A stretch of DNA of 64,000 bases from Anisodus tanguticus (Eukaryota > Streptophyta > Magnoliopsida > Solanales > Solanaceae), in contig CM067547.1 of assembly GCA_034509755.1 (NCBI GenBank), positions 48,572,859 through 48,636,858 on the forward strand, in the 5' to 3' direction. Each line of letters opens with the position of its first letter. Positions within the stretch are counted from its first letter, which is position 1. The translations under genes and the position numbers were made by a program. This document shows, piece by piece, positions 1 to 11,636 of the stretch. Below the pieces are notes generated by a model, which was given only the letters and a program-made list of their open reading frames with translations, did no database searches and was not told where the DNA came from.

Positions 1-2790
1 TTATACAGATGAAGTCCGAAATGAAGAGTACCTTTAACATACTGCAGAATCCTCTTGAGAGCCCCCATATGTTCTTCCTTCGGATCATGCATGTGTAAAC
101 AAACTTGTTGGACCGCACAGAAAATATCAGGTCTCGTAAAAGTCAGATACTGCAATGCACCTGCAAGGCTGCGATAATGCGTAGGGTCAATGTATGGAGT
201 ACCTGCAGCGTTACTCAACTTCGCCTTAGTGTCAACTAGAGTATGTGATGGTTTGCAGGAAGACATCCATGCTTTGTCAATTATCTCCTCGGCATATTTC
301 TTTTGACCGAGAAACAGACCACCTGCATAGTGAGTGACAGCAATGCCAAGAAAATAATTCAACGGACCTAAGTCCTTCATTGCAAATTCAGCCGCAAGAA
401 GGGACATGTTAGACTAACGAAGTGAATTTGATGAGGCTGTGAGAATAATGTCATCCACATACAGAAGTATATATGCCATGTCAGTGCCCTTCCTATAAAT
501 AAATAGTGACTGATCTGACTTGCTGTGAGAGAATTCCAATTTGGAAACAAATCCTGCAAACCTATTATACCATGCCTTCAGAGCTTGTTTCAGACCATAT
601 AAAGATTTTCTCAACATGCACACATGATCTGGACGGGTAGGATCGCGAAACCCCAATGGCTGATGCATGTATACCGTTTCCTGCAAGTGGCCATGTAAAA
701 ATGCATTCTTGACATCCAACTGATGAATGGACCAAGATTTGCAAAGTGTCAGGCTAAGAACAGTCCTGATAGTTGTTAGCTTGACTACCGGACTGAATGT
801 TTCACCGCAATCCACTCCAACCAGTTAAGACCTGCCATCACCAACAAGACGAGCTTTGTATCTCGCAAAAGAACTATCAGAATTCTTTTTATGGCAAAAA
901 ACCCACATAGATCGAATTATGTTCATGTTAGATGGACGTGGTACGTCTTATTTTGAATAAGAGTGGTAAATTCATCTAACATGGCAACTTTCCAATTCGG
1001 GTCGGATAAGACAACTTTGGGATTTTTTGGTATGGGTGATGGTTGGACTGATGTGGTTAGGTTAAAATTGTGTTTAGGTCAAACAAATCATGTGCATTGC
1101 ACGGGTTTCCATGGTCTGTGGTGGAACAGTTGGGCCATTGGATAGTTGGGTGGTTGCGGGATTTTGGGTCGGGGCAGTGGGCTCGATACTAGATTGGGCC
1201 AGTGTGTCACGAGATGGGGCTTGTAAGACGGGTAGAGGTGTACATGTTTCTCGTTGTTGGGCCGGCCTGCTACCAAATGTGGATTGGGCCGAGACAGAGG
1301 GAAGAGAGACAATGGCCTCAGTTACTTGGTTCAGCCCATTCACATTTTGTGGTTGGGTCAAGTTGTGAGGCCGCGGGTTTGGTGATGGCCCTACACTATT
1401 ATTTTGAGAGTTTAGATGATACCTCAAAATTGGATGAATTTTGTCGTCCAGAAAATCATATGAAGGTGAGGATGTCGCTCGAGATGTTGCAAATGGGAAG
1501 GTGGATTCATCAAAGATGACATGACGAGAAATAATGATTTTTCCACTTGACATATCAAAACACTTATATCCCCTATGATTTTGTGGGTACCCCAAAAACA
1601 CGCAAGGGGTAGAACGGGCCTGAAGTTTGTGAATGGTGGTGGATGGAAATAAGGGATAACACAAACACCCAAAAACCCGTAAATGTGTAACTGATGGGAA
1701 ACAGTGGTATAATACCTGAGTGGGTGACACATTGGAGATTAGTTTACTAGGAAGAATATTTAAAAGATATGTATCTATTTGAAGGGCATGGTGCCAAAAA
1801 TTTAGTGGTGTGGACGAATGCACAAGGATAGAGTGAGTCATATTGTTGATTGTTCGAATCTTTCTTTCGACTTTCCCATTTTGAGAAGAGGTATGTGGAT
1901 ATGAAATACGTACGTACATTCCATTTTGGTGACAAAAATCTTGAAATTGGGCATTTATAAATTCCCCCCATTGTTACATTGAAAACATTTAATGGATTTG
2001 CCAAATTGAGTTTTAATAAACACACTAAATTGTTTCAAAATGTTATAGGTTTGTGATTTTTGTCATAAGGGAAAAGTCCACAAAAAATTCAAAAAATCAT
2101 CAACAATGAGCAAATAGTATTTATGACATGCAACACTTAAAACGGGTAATGTTCACAAATCACAATGTAAAATATCAAATGGCATAAAGGTATGAGTAGT
2201 AGACGAGAAAACGGAAGTTTAACATGTTTACCAAACACACAGGTTTGGTAAACAGAAGAGTACAAACGTCTATTATAAAAAAATAAATTATTTTTCCAAA
2301 ATTGATTAAAAACCGGTGCTCCTGGGTGTTCCAACCTATTGTGCCATATACTAAGAGAGATAGCCGCAAAGGTGGAAGGTTTGACCATGCGATTGTTAGA
2401 AACAGAGGTGATGTGATATAAGTCCCCCATGCTATTACATCTCATGAGCGGTATTCCGTCTGAAAATCCTTCACAGAAAAACCAAACGGATCAAAATTCA
2501 CAGAAACATTATTGTCAATTGTAAAACGTCTAACAGAGATTAAGTTTTTAATTAATTTTGGTGCATGTAAGACATTTTTCAAATATAAAGGTGGGTGTGG
2601 AGAGGGTATTGTTACCTGACAAATACCAAGAATTGGAATTTTCTGCCCACTGTCGACAACAATATTTTTATTACTGCTCGTATTAAAATAAGACGAAAGA
2701 TTATGTTGAGATGCCGTCATGTGTGACGTAGCCCTTGTATCCATGTACCACGACTCATCTGGATTTTTTAGATTCATGTGGCTCATGGCT
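1..2790 (-). pseudogene. copia pol remnants (protease, integrase, reverse transcriptase)
   Basis: Blocks in order on the minus strand: protease at 2786-2442, where the catalytic D-T-G-A reads DTRA, so the active-site glycine is lost; a GAG-pre-integrase block near 2330 with WHNRLEHPG; the integrase C-terminal part at 1919-1074, including SSQNGKVERK and the FLGYP motif; reverse transcriptase at 815-414 with QLDVKNAFLHG, SLYGLKQA and the YVDD box; and, in another frame from about 405 to 1, the end of reverse transcriptase with KDLGPLNYFLGI and YRSLAGALQYLTFTRPDI. Each block sits in its own frame, so several indels separate them. RNase H lies beyond the window. Confidence 0.85.
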
Positions 2791-3107
2791 TGTTCAATGC
2801 CCGTAGGTGCATATCCGATAGAAGTTGGTGCTTAGGCCGTAAAGGCATGTTGGGGACGAGATCCTAGAACCTCGGGTTGGCGATTTGAAGCAGGAGGAGG
2901 TCGGGCCCACGATGACGTCTGATATGGGCATGGCGGGGCAACCCATTGTAGGGCCCAAGCCCACGGTGGGTACTGCCCCCACTGATTTCCACCACTGCCA
3001 GTCCGCCATTGCCCGGACTGGCCACTGCCACCGGCAGTTTGTCCGTTGCCCCGTCCGCGTCCCTTTCCACCATTATTTTTTCCTTTGTTATTATTAAGAT
3101 TTGAACC

Positions 3108-3857
3108 CTATTTTTTGCCATTATTTTGACGATTATTATTGCCCCCTGAACCAGAATTCTGGGACTCCAAATTGGTGGAAAATGAGTTGGTGGAGACGAG
3201 AGCGGTGTCGGCAGTTGATGCTCCAGAAGATGTCTGTTTTGCCTTCCGTGTTTCTTCGAGAATTAACCTCGAACGAGCCTTATAGAAAGGAGGCAATGGA
3301 TTACTTTGTTGAATGAACGTAGAAATCCCATTATACTGTTCATTCAATCCAGCTATTAACTGAAGGACTAACCGTTGATTTGTCACGGGCGAACCATTGG
3401 ATAATTGGTCCGCAAGCATCTTTAACTCCTGACAGTAAGATGAGATATTGGAAAAGTCATACAGCTTAATATTTGTAAACTGGTGTTCAAGATAAACGGC
3501 TCTGGAAACTTTGTTATCTTGAAAAATGTTTTGCAACCTTTCCCACGCCTGTTGAGCCGTAGAATTGGGTTCCAAGATGGTATGGAGAAGATCATTCGAA
3601 ATTGTGCCATAAATCCATTGAAGGACTATAACATCTAATCGAGACCATAATTTCTTGTCCACCGTAGTGGTATCCGACGGTGATTCGGACGGAAGGATAT
3701 AGTCAATGACCTCATAAGCACGGCAGTAAATTTTGAATAGTTTTGCCCATGAGGTACACTGCCCTTTCTCCATTTCAAGAGTTATGGAGATAAAGTTTTT
3801 GACGTTATTAATGGCAAGAGCGGGATGAAAGGTTTGTTTTTCGGCCATAGGTTCCAC
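3108..3857 (-). pseudogene. copia gag (capsid) fragment, open for 249 codons
   Basis: This is the longest intact piece of the element. The translation resembles plant copia gag proteins: a stretch with FKIYCRAYEVIDYI, a KLWSRLDVIVLQWIYGTIS core, a LEHQFTNIKL motif and a low-complexity Ser/Asn/Gly tail where the zinc knuckle would normally follow. The start at 3857 is the first Met after the primer site and leader. The frame ends at 3108 and what should be the knuckle region continues in other frames. Gag would form the particle that packages element RNA in the cytoplasm. As the rest of the element is broken it is treated as a pseudogene. Confidence 0.8.
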
Positions 3858-4109
3858 TTAGAATCAAAAGAAGAGGAGAATGAAGTGATGTTTTTTATTA
3901 AAGTGGATGAGAACCCTAAATGTTGGAGGAGAAACAAGTATTTAGTCGTGGGAAGGGGGGTTTCGGCTAGGGTTTGGGTAGTTTTAGGGTTGATGAAATA
4001 TTTATGTTTAGGATTTAGGAGTAGGAACCCTAATTGTGGTGGCCGGAAAATCAAGAAAAGAAGGAGAATAAATTTTTTTAGGGCAAATGATCTTTGGCTC
4101 TTGATACCA

Positions 4110-4302
4110 CGTAAGAATTGATTCCTTGATTAATCTTCTTTCAAATAGTACAATATATACAAGTATAATATTATTTGTCTTATGGAAGACTAATCTACCT
4201 TACCTAAATTATAAGATGCTACTTAATTACAAAATATTACATTATCAATCAATAATAATGAATTGAGGTAATTATGGGATTGACTCATAATTACTCTTAA
4301 TA
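4110..4302 (-). repeat. 5' LTR of the minus-strand copia element
   Basis: The inner edge is fixed by a primer binding site complementary to initiator-Met tRNA, reading TGGTATCAAGAGCC on the minus strand at about 4096-4109. The outer edge is placed at about 4302, where CTCTTAATA mirrors the inner end CGTAAGAATTG as a decayed inverted TG...CA terminus. Length is about 193 bp. The partner LTR is outside the window, so the outer boundary is an estimate. Confidence 0.6.
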
Positions 4303-4557
4303 GTAAGTTACTTTATTCAAGACAATATCAGATTTAGAGGAATCAAACCAAAAATCAAAATCCCAATCTTGTAATAGTGAAAGGGTAGCTCTGTTAATAT
4401 CAGTGCTTCGGGATAAAGCTATCACGGGGCGAGGATTTCTGAGATTTCCAGTTTGTTGTGTATTATGAGAATGTAACACATCGTTCACTGATTTTAATGC
4501 TGCAATTTTGTTTTTTTTGTAACTGTACTGGTACAATGGGTGAAGTTCAATGACCAT
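4303..4557 (-). other. Unidentified 86-codon open frame next to the copia LTR
   Basis: An open frame on the minus strand begins with Met at 4557 and stops within a few bases of the LTR boundary. The peptide is hydrophilic with a DWDFDFWFDSS segment. I do not recognise a family and see no splice sites or promoter that would make it a gene. It could be a piece of an older gene interrupted by the retrotransposon, or chance. Confidence 0.15.
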
Positions 4558-4559
4558 GT

Positions 4560-5128
4560 ATGAAATTAATCCCTCGATGATGTATGTAGAGGATCAATAA
4601 ATTCTCTTTGATTTAAATGTCTGATACCGTTTAAATTTTAGTGTGTGCGCTGCAAAAAGGTAAGATAGACGAAGGAATGGGGGAGTGTTGTGCCCCAAGC
4701 AGTGACAGTTTAAGATTAAGACTCGAATCGAAAGTGTAGGTTCTGCCGAACTCGTTTGACCTAATACTACATTTGCTACTGTCCCTAAGGGAGGATGTTT
4801 GTGTTTGTTTTACACTTTGGCCAGAGATGGGAAAGTCGCGTAGTTTCGTTGAGTTGTTCCACTAAGAGGATGTTTTTACATTAAAAAGGAAAATAAAACA
4901 TATAAATTTAAATCGAGAAAAATATATACACTTATATTAAACTCAGACATTTAATTATGTGTGTAATGACACTTCGCATTCATTTACGTAAACTTTGACT
5001 TGATATTTGATCCTAATAAGCATCAATTTAGTTTTCTTTTTTGGTTTTTTATGTTTAGTACTTGTTTTATGGTCCAATTTTCTTTGCGGGAAATCCTACT
5101 TCAAAATAAGATACTCCTTATTAGAGGT
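4560..5128. other. Intergenic, no gene seen
   Basis: AT-rich sequence without a coding frame or clear repeat boundary. Confidence 0.5.
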
Positions 5129-5313
5129 CAGGGGTGGATCCAAGATTTAAAGTGTATGAGTTTCTGCAACGATTTTATTAAGTTACTTAATATACAATAA
5201 TGAACGAGTTCACAATTAAATATTTAAAAATATATTGTAAATTTCTTAATTCATATACGTTCTGATAAAAAAATATCGGGTTGTGCCGATAGATGACATT
5301 GTAGATCCACCCT
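5129..5313. mobile_element. hAT-type MITE
   Basis: The ends are inverted copies: CAGGGGTGGATCCA on the left and TAGATCCACCCT on the right. This matches the style of the AGGGG(T/C)GGA hAT MITEs that are abundant in Solanaceae. The flanking 8 bp are only weakly alike (TTAGAGGT and CTTAATAG), so the target duplication is decayed or absent. Confidence 0.55.
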
Positions 5314-5736
5314 ACTTAATAGCAAACTTTATTTTTAATATTTAAATCCGAAATTTATGGATGAAAATGTACCTATCCACCTATCACAATTTTTGGATGC
5401 TAGCATAAACTTATCTGTTCCTTGATTACAATGTTCAGGTGAACCTCTTCCAACTACCACATCCATGCAAACAAGGAATTATAGGACACTTTGACAGACT
5501 TTAGTTGCATGTGACATCTTTTTCATTCCTTATCTACTATGAGAAGATATTTTTTCGATTGAACCATCTGCTATTCGATGTTTTGTGATCCCATTAATCA
5601 AAGCTTCACTGAGTAATCTTATTAAAAGGTAAAACGTTTTCTATCGAAATTTTGTCTTTTTTCGAAACTTAAATATGAGATCTTTAAGTAAAAATAAAGG
5701 TATTCAAATCATCTGACAATACTATTAATTAGTGGT

Positions 5737-6045
5737 GTTACCGAGAGAAGATGATCAAATGATCGTTATAACTGCAATAACAACGACACCTCAACTTAGA
5801 GCAAGTTAGATAAATTATATGAATTTTCATCGATTATGTCGCTCCAATATTATGTATTGTGAAAATTTATCATATATAGACTATTTTTACGCTGCTTGTT
5901 AAAATCTATTGGTAGCCTCATTAGTTGGACGTGAGATCAGCAATGTGAACAAGCAAAATTAGTGATCGTTAAACTGCGAGAAATTAAAGAAACACAAGAA
6001 AGCATCGAAAGGATCAGAACATGAATGACTGAATGAAGGGATTCT
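5737..6045 (+). repeat. Tandem duplication, copy 1 (uninterrupted)
   Basis: From TAGTGGTGTTACCGAGAGAAGATG onward this stretch is matched by 6095-6117 followed by 12381-12725. Shared landmarks in order are the AATGATCG block, GCAAGTT, ATCGCTCCAA, the CTACCCTCATT-like block, CAACAATGTGA and the GAATGAATGAA end. It therefore shows what copy 2 looked like before the copia element at 6118 inserted. Confidence 0.75.
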
Positions 6046-6568
6046 AAGATCATTACTTAAGAATGAAGTGATTCCAACCATGTCACCATATTATTAGTGG
6101 TGTTCCCGAGTGAAGATTGTTGGATTTTTGGGTTTTCCCTTCCTATGTGGAATTTGATTAATAAAATTCAATCCAATTTGGATCAGTCCACTTTTGCCCT
6201 AAAACTCACTATATATAGGATCAATTTAGATCTTATTTCATATACACAAGAGTGAATTCATAGCAGCCATACAGAGAGAACTTGAGAGAGAAAAATTGAT
6301 TTTCGCATATTGAAAATCTGCTACAACAGTCCGCTTAAAACAACATTTTCATTTCGTTAACCGTTGGATCGGGCTAATATTTTAACTGGGGGTTCCAAAA
6401 ATCCAGTTATTCGATTTCAACGGTGGAGATTGTATTTTGTGGTTTGTAGCTCCAGTTTTAGAGCACGAACAATAGCTCATTTTTGGAGGTGATTTCTCTT
6501 CTTTCTTCACTAGTTTTGGTGCTATCTTTTATGTATTGTTGCTCTGTATTTGGCGTTGATGTTGTAGT

Positions 6569-6641
6569 TGTTGACACCCAATTTTTCTCCTCTTTTCCGA
6601 TTAGTTTGCATTTTAAAATATTTTGACACATCAAAACAATA

Positions 6642-6700
<59 letters not shown>

Positions 6701-6773
6701 GTTTTGATGTGTCAAAATATTTTAAAATGCAAACAAATAATCGGAAAAGAGGAGAAAAATGCAAACAAATAAT

Positions 6774-6834
<61 letters not shown>

Positions 6835-7352
6835 CAATATCATATTATTATTTATTATTATTATTATTATTATTCATATTTTTACTATCATTTGCCTTTT
6901 AATATCCTAATCATAGTTTTTATCATAATATTCTATGTTATTTTATTTTCGCAAAATGGCATCGCATTTTTTATTAAGCATTTCGCAAATTTTATGTTTC
7001 TATTATTATCACATCGTTATCCTAACTATTTGCAATATCATGCATTTCCCCTTTGCATAATAATTAACTTAAGTTTGACTGGATAACCGCAAGTTAGCGG
7101 ATCTTAAAGGATGCCTAATCCCTTCCATTTAGGATAATAAAGAACCCTTACCTAGAATCTCATAGTTTAGTAGACCATTAATCGGAGTTCATTCTGCAGC
7201 ATTTAGTTAACACTTAGGAGCCCTAATTCAACCGTAGAATAATTAGGGGGCGACTCCTTAAGCTTTAATTATTTTAGGAATCACCTAACATGTCGCGACT
7301 ATGTCGGATCCCCCCTCCCTCGCGGAGCGGGGCGGTTCAAACGGGTGCAACA
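6569..7352 (+). mobile_element. Nested solo LTR, Ty3/gypsy Tat/Ogre-like
   Basis: The 3' LTR of the host copia gives the empty site (GATGTTGTAGCCATTT), so the insert boundaries are exact to a few bases. The insert begins TGTTGACACC and ends GGTGCAACA. Flanks read GTAGT and ATAGC, consistent with a 5-bp target duplication of GTAGC with one transition on each side; a 3-bp TAG duplication is the alternative reading. The segment near 7090-7280 (AGCGGATCTTAAAGGATGCC and GGGGGCGACTCC) is like the LTR ends of Tat/Ogre elements as I recall them. No internal coding region remains, so it is a solo LTR. Confidence 0.7.
6581..6760. repeat. Inverted repeat around an AT microsatellite
   Basis: Arm 6581-6640 and arm 6698-6760 are reverse complements over about 60 bp with one 3-4 bp gap. 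The spacer is mostly (TA)n. A 16-bp direct repeat, ATGCAAACAAATAATC, follows at 6727 and 6759. A second (TA)n run occupies 6776-6827. Confidence 0.9.
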
Positions 7353-7664
7353 ATAGCCATTTAGAGAATATTGTTTTAACTCTTGTTTATTTTAGTGGAG
7401 CTTTTGTGGGCCGAGGTCCCGTGGTTGTTTCCTCTTCACATTGAAGGGGGGTTTCCACGTAAATTTAGTGTCTCATGCATTCGATTTATTTTTTGCTTGC
7501 TTTAGTATTTTATTGTTGGTATAGCTGATGTCCATACATCCGTTTATGCTGGAAATTAGTTTGCTCCTCTTGTTCAAATAATGTGAGAAGTTTTTTGACT
7601 TGAGTATCCTTCCGCATTTACCTTGTCGTGCAATTTGGTTGTTGCTCGTTTCTTCCCAACAAAG

Positions 7665-7682
7665 TGGTATCAGAACTTGTGG
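7665..7682 (+). other. Primer binding site of the copia element
   Basis: TGGTATCAGAACTTGTGG lies 3 bases after the 5' LTR. Its first eight to ten bases match the initiator-Met tRNA complement used by plant copia elements. Confidence 0.8.
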
Positions 7683-7715
7683 TTGTATTTGATTGCGTTG
7701 ATTATCTATTTGAAT

Positions 7716-10700
7716 GATGGAGCCAAATATGAGCAACATTGTTTATTTAAATGGCAGCAATTACCATCTTTGGAAAGGCAAGATGAAAGATCTTTTATTT
7801 GTCAAGAAAATGCATTTACCTATGTTTGTTTCTAACAAGCCCGAGTCTATAAATAATGAAGATTGAGAATTTGAGCACCTACAGACTTGTGGTTATATCA
7901 GAAAATGGGTTGAAGATAATGTCCATAATCATATTGTGAATGAGACACATGCTAAAAGTTTATGGGATAAACTCGAGACACTTTATGTTTCGAAGACTGG
8001 CAATAACAAGTTGTTCCTACTGAAACAATTGATGAATATCAAATTCAAATAGGGTAATCCTATTTTTGATCATATTAATGATTTCTAAGGTGTCTTGACC
8101 AGCTCTCTGGAATGGGTGTCAAGTTTGATGATGAAGTACATGAACTTTGACTTCTTAATACTTTGCTAGACTCTTGGGAAACTCTTCGGGTTTCTTTGAC
8201 TAATTCTGCTTCTAATGGTGTTGTAACTATGGAATATGTCAAGAGTGGTGTCTTAAATGAAGAGATTTGAAGAAGATCTCAAGCCTCATCTTCTTCAACT
8301 TCACACTCCAATGTTTTGGTTACTGAAGACATGGGGAGAAGTAACTTCAGATGTAAGAATGCCAAAGGCAAAAGTAGAAGCAAGTCAAGATCCAGGTACA
8401 AAAATGTTACATGTCACTTTTGTCACAAGAAATGACATATCCAGAAACATTGCTACAGGTTTAAGAGAGACCATAAACAACAAAAGAAGGATTGCGATAA
8501 TGAAAATTATGTTGCTATTGTTGCTGAAAATGATCTTCTTATTGCTTGTGGTAAAAATGAAATCAATTTTGTTTGTGATGAGTCTACCTAGTTTGTGGAT
8601 TCAGGTGCCATTTCTCATGTCACACCAACGAAGGAATTATTTTCTTCTTATACTCCATGTAATTTTGGAATGTTACAAATGGGTAATGATAGTGAGGTTG
8701 AGGTATTGGGTATTGGTACAGTTTGCTTGAAAAGTAAGAATGGTTCGAGGTTGGTTCTTAACAATGTCAAACATGCTCTAGATGTTCGTCTGAATTTAAA
8801 TTCTGTAGGAAAGCTTGATGATGTGGGTTATGATCAAACCCTTGGTGGTGGATAGTGGAAACTTCTTAAAGGTTTAATGGTTGTGGCTCGAGGTGACAAG
8901 ATTATCTGACTTGTACTCATTTCAAGACTCTATTTGTAGAGACTCAGTAAATTTGGTGGAGAATGATACTTCATCAGAGTTATAGCATAAAAGGCTGAGT
9001 CAGATGAACAAGAAGGGGATTGATAGTCTGGCTAAGAAGAATTTGCTTTCTGGAGTGAAACAAGCAAAATTAAAGAGATGTGTTCATTGCTTAGTCGGAA
9101 AGCAGAAAAGAGTTTCTATTCAGAGTCATTCGCCTTCACGAAAACTTGATTTTCTAGAGTTGATATATTATGATTTGTGTGGTCCTTTTAAAGTAAGGTC
9201 TCTTGGTGGTGCACTTTACTTTGTGACTTTTATTGATGATCATTCTCGCAAACTCTGAGTATATCCTTTAAAGTTCAAGGATCAAGTATTTGGTGTGTTC
9301 AAGACTTTTCAGGCCCTGGTTGAGAGACAGTTAGGGAAGAAACTAAAATGCATACGCTCAGACAATGGTGGTGAATATATTGGTCCTTTTGATAATTATT
9401 GAATAGAGCATCTCAAGAATCCACAGTTAAATGATTTAGTAGAGAGGATGAACAAAACTCTAGTTGAGATGGTTAGATGTTTTCTTTCAGATGCTAAGTT
9501 TCCAAATTCATTTTGGCAAAAACACTTAATACTGTTGCTTATGTTATCAATTTATCTTCTACTATTGCTTTGGATGGTAATGTTCTAATAGAGTTTAATT
9601 TGGTAAGGATGTCTCTTATGCTTATTTGAGAGTTTTCGGGTGTAAGGCATTTGTGCATGTTCCTAAGGATGAAAGGTCAAAGCTAGAGGTTAAAACTAGG
9701 CAGTGTAACTTCATTGATGATGGTCAAGATGAATTCAGCTATTGTTTCTATGATCCAGTTGAGAAGAAAATTGTTAGAAGTTGTGATGTTGTGTTCTTTG
9801 AAGGCCAGACAAATAAGATTTTGACAAAGCTGAGAGGGTTGATTCTCAAAGTAATGGGAGCTTAGTTAATGTTGATCCAGTTCCTGTGACTATTGCACCT
9901 AAAGAAAATCTTCAAAATACTGAAGATCAAGTTGATAATGAAGATGGTGATCATGTTCAGAATGACCAGCATGATGTCGTTGATGCTCCAGTGCAAGATG
10001 ATGTGGTTGGCTAGCAACCAGTTGCTATTGATGCTCTAGAGAGTAATCTTAGAAGATCTACTAGAGAGAAAGTACCTTTATCTCGTTATTCTCCCAATGA
10101 GTTTATACTCTTGACTGACGGGGAGAACCTGAAAATTTTGATGAGGCCATGGATAGTGAAGAAAAAGAAAGGTTGTTTGATGTTATGCAAGATGAGATTA
10201 AATCTTTACATGATAATCAAACATGAAGATGGTAACCCAGTTCGACGGTACAAGACTAGATTGGTTGTAAATGGCTTTAATCAGAAGAAGGGAGTTGATT
10301 TTGATGAAATATCTCTCCAGTTGTGAATATGTCATCCATTCGGGGTGTTCTGGGCTTAGCTGCAACTCTAGATTTAGAAGTTGAGCAAATGGATGTTAAA
10401 ATTATTTTTCTCTATGGTGACTTAGATGAAGAAATTTATATGGAGCAACCAGAAGGTTTTGAAGTCAAAGGAAAAAAGAATTATGTTTGCAAATTGAAGA
10501 AAAACTTGTATGGTTTGAAACAAGCTCCCAAGCAATAGTACAAGAAGTTTGATTTTTTTATGAGTCAACAGGGCTTCAAGAAGACTTCTTTAAACCATTA
10601 TGTTTTTGTGCAAAAATTCTCGGATGGTGACTTTATTATTTTATTGCTTTATGTTGATGACATGTTTGTCATTGGTCATAATGTTTGCAGAATTCAGAAG

Positions 10701-11619
10701 TTGAAGCAAAAGTTGAATAAGTCTTTTTCCATAACAAACTTGGGACCAACAATGCAGATTCTTGGCATGCCGATTGTCCGTGACAGAGAGGCCAAGAAGT
10801 TGTGGTTATCACAAGGGAAGTACATTCAGAAAGTACTTCGCAGGTTCAACATGGATAAACTAAGGTTGTCCGTACACATTTAGCTATGCACTTCAAATTG
10901 AGCACGAAGTAGTGTCCTTCCAGTGATGATGAGAAGGAAGATATGAAGAAAGTTCCTTATGCTTCAGCTGTTGGCAATTTGATGTATGTGATGATTTGTA
11001 TGAGACCATATATTTCTCATGTTGTTGGTATTGTTAGCCATTTTCTTTCTAATCCAGGAAAAGAGCATTGGAATGCTATGAAGTGGATTATGAGATATCT
11101 TTGTGGCACTTCTAGTTTGAGTTTGTATTTTGGGATAGAAAAGCCTATTCTTTGTGATTACACTGATTCAGATATGGCCGGTGGTGTTGATAGTCGCAAG
11201 TATACTTCAGGATATTTGGTTACTTTTGCAGGGGGAACTGTGTTTGTGCAATTTAGGTTGCAAAAATGTATTGCTTTATCTACTACAGAAGCTGAGCTTA
11301 TTGAATCCGTTGAAGCTTGTAAAGAGTTGCTCTGAATGAAGAGATTTATGGAGGAACTTGACTTTGCTCAAGAGAGGTATGTGCTTTATTGCGACAGTCA
11401 GAATGCTATTCATCTTGGCAAGAACTCTACTTTTTATGGTAGGTCGAAACATATTGATGTGAGAGACCATTGGATTAGAGATGTGTTGGATTCTAAGTTG
11501 CTTGAACTTGAGAAGATTCACACTGATGATAATGGTTCGGATATGTTGACAAAATCTTTGTCAAGAAGGAAGTTTGAGGATTGTTGCTTGATCGCCGGAA
11601 TGGAGGTTTCTTCCACATA
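7716..11619 (+). pseudogene. copia gag-pol polyprotein, disrupted
   Basis: Gag starts at about 7716 with a peptide beginning MEPNMSNIVYLNGSNY and runs to about 8550 across several stops. A CCHC knuckle remnant (CHFC...H...C) is near 8410. Protease FVDSGAISHVT is at about 8592. The pre-integrase block is at 8985-9110. The integrase core is at 9110-9420 with DLCGPF, FIDDHS and RSDNGGEY. The reverse transcriptase N-part with QMDVKIIFLYGDL is at 10323-10540, and its YVDD box is near 10650. RNase H is at 10943-11619, including DYTDSDMAGG, LSTTEAEL and DSQNAIHLGKN. At least eight stops or frameshifts separate these blocks. The start was chosen by homology to copia gag. Confidence 0.9.
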
Positions 11620-11636
11620 GTCGGAAGGAGGAGAAT

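Larger units (their letters stand above)
1..4302 (-). mobile_element. Decayed Ty1/copia retrotransposon, 3' part outside window
   Basis: The element reads right to left: LTR at 4110-4302, primer site at about 4095-4109, gag at 3857-3108, then protease, integrase and reverse transcriptase fragments running to base 1. Integrase precedes reverse transcriptase, which is the copia order. Frames shift and stops occur throughout pol, so it cannot make a polyprotein. The downstream LTR is beyond the window, so neither age nor target duplication can be judged. The class call is firm; the family name is not attempted. Confidence 0.9.
6118..7661 (+). repeat. 5' LTR of the 6118-12380 copia element, split by a nested insertion
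   Basis: It starts TGTTGGATTTTTGGG and ends CTTCCCAACA directly before the primer site. Removing 6569-7352 and one target copy gives about 755 bp that aligns throughout with the 3' LTR at 11637-12380. A TATA-like ACTATATATAGG lies at about 6208-6219 and would start element RNA. Confidence 0.9.

Noticed and set aside
6458..6776. Minus-strand open frames rich in Tyr-Ile repeats
   Set aside because: They are translations of the (TA)n microsatellite inside the nested LTR, not genes. The same holds for 15534-15843.
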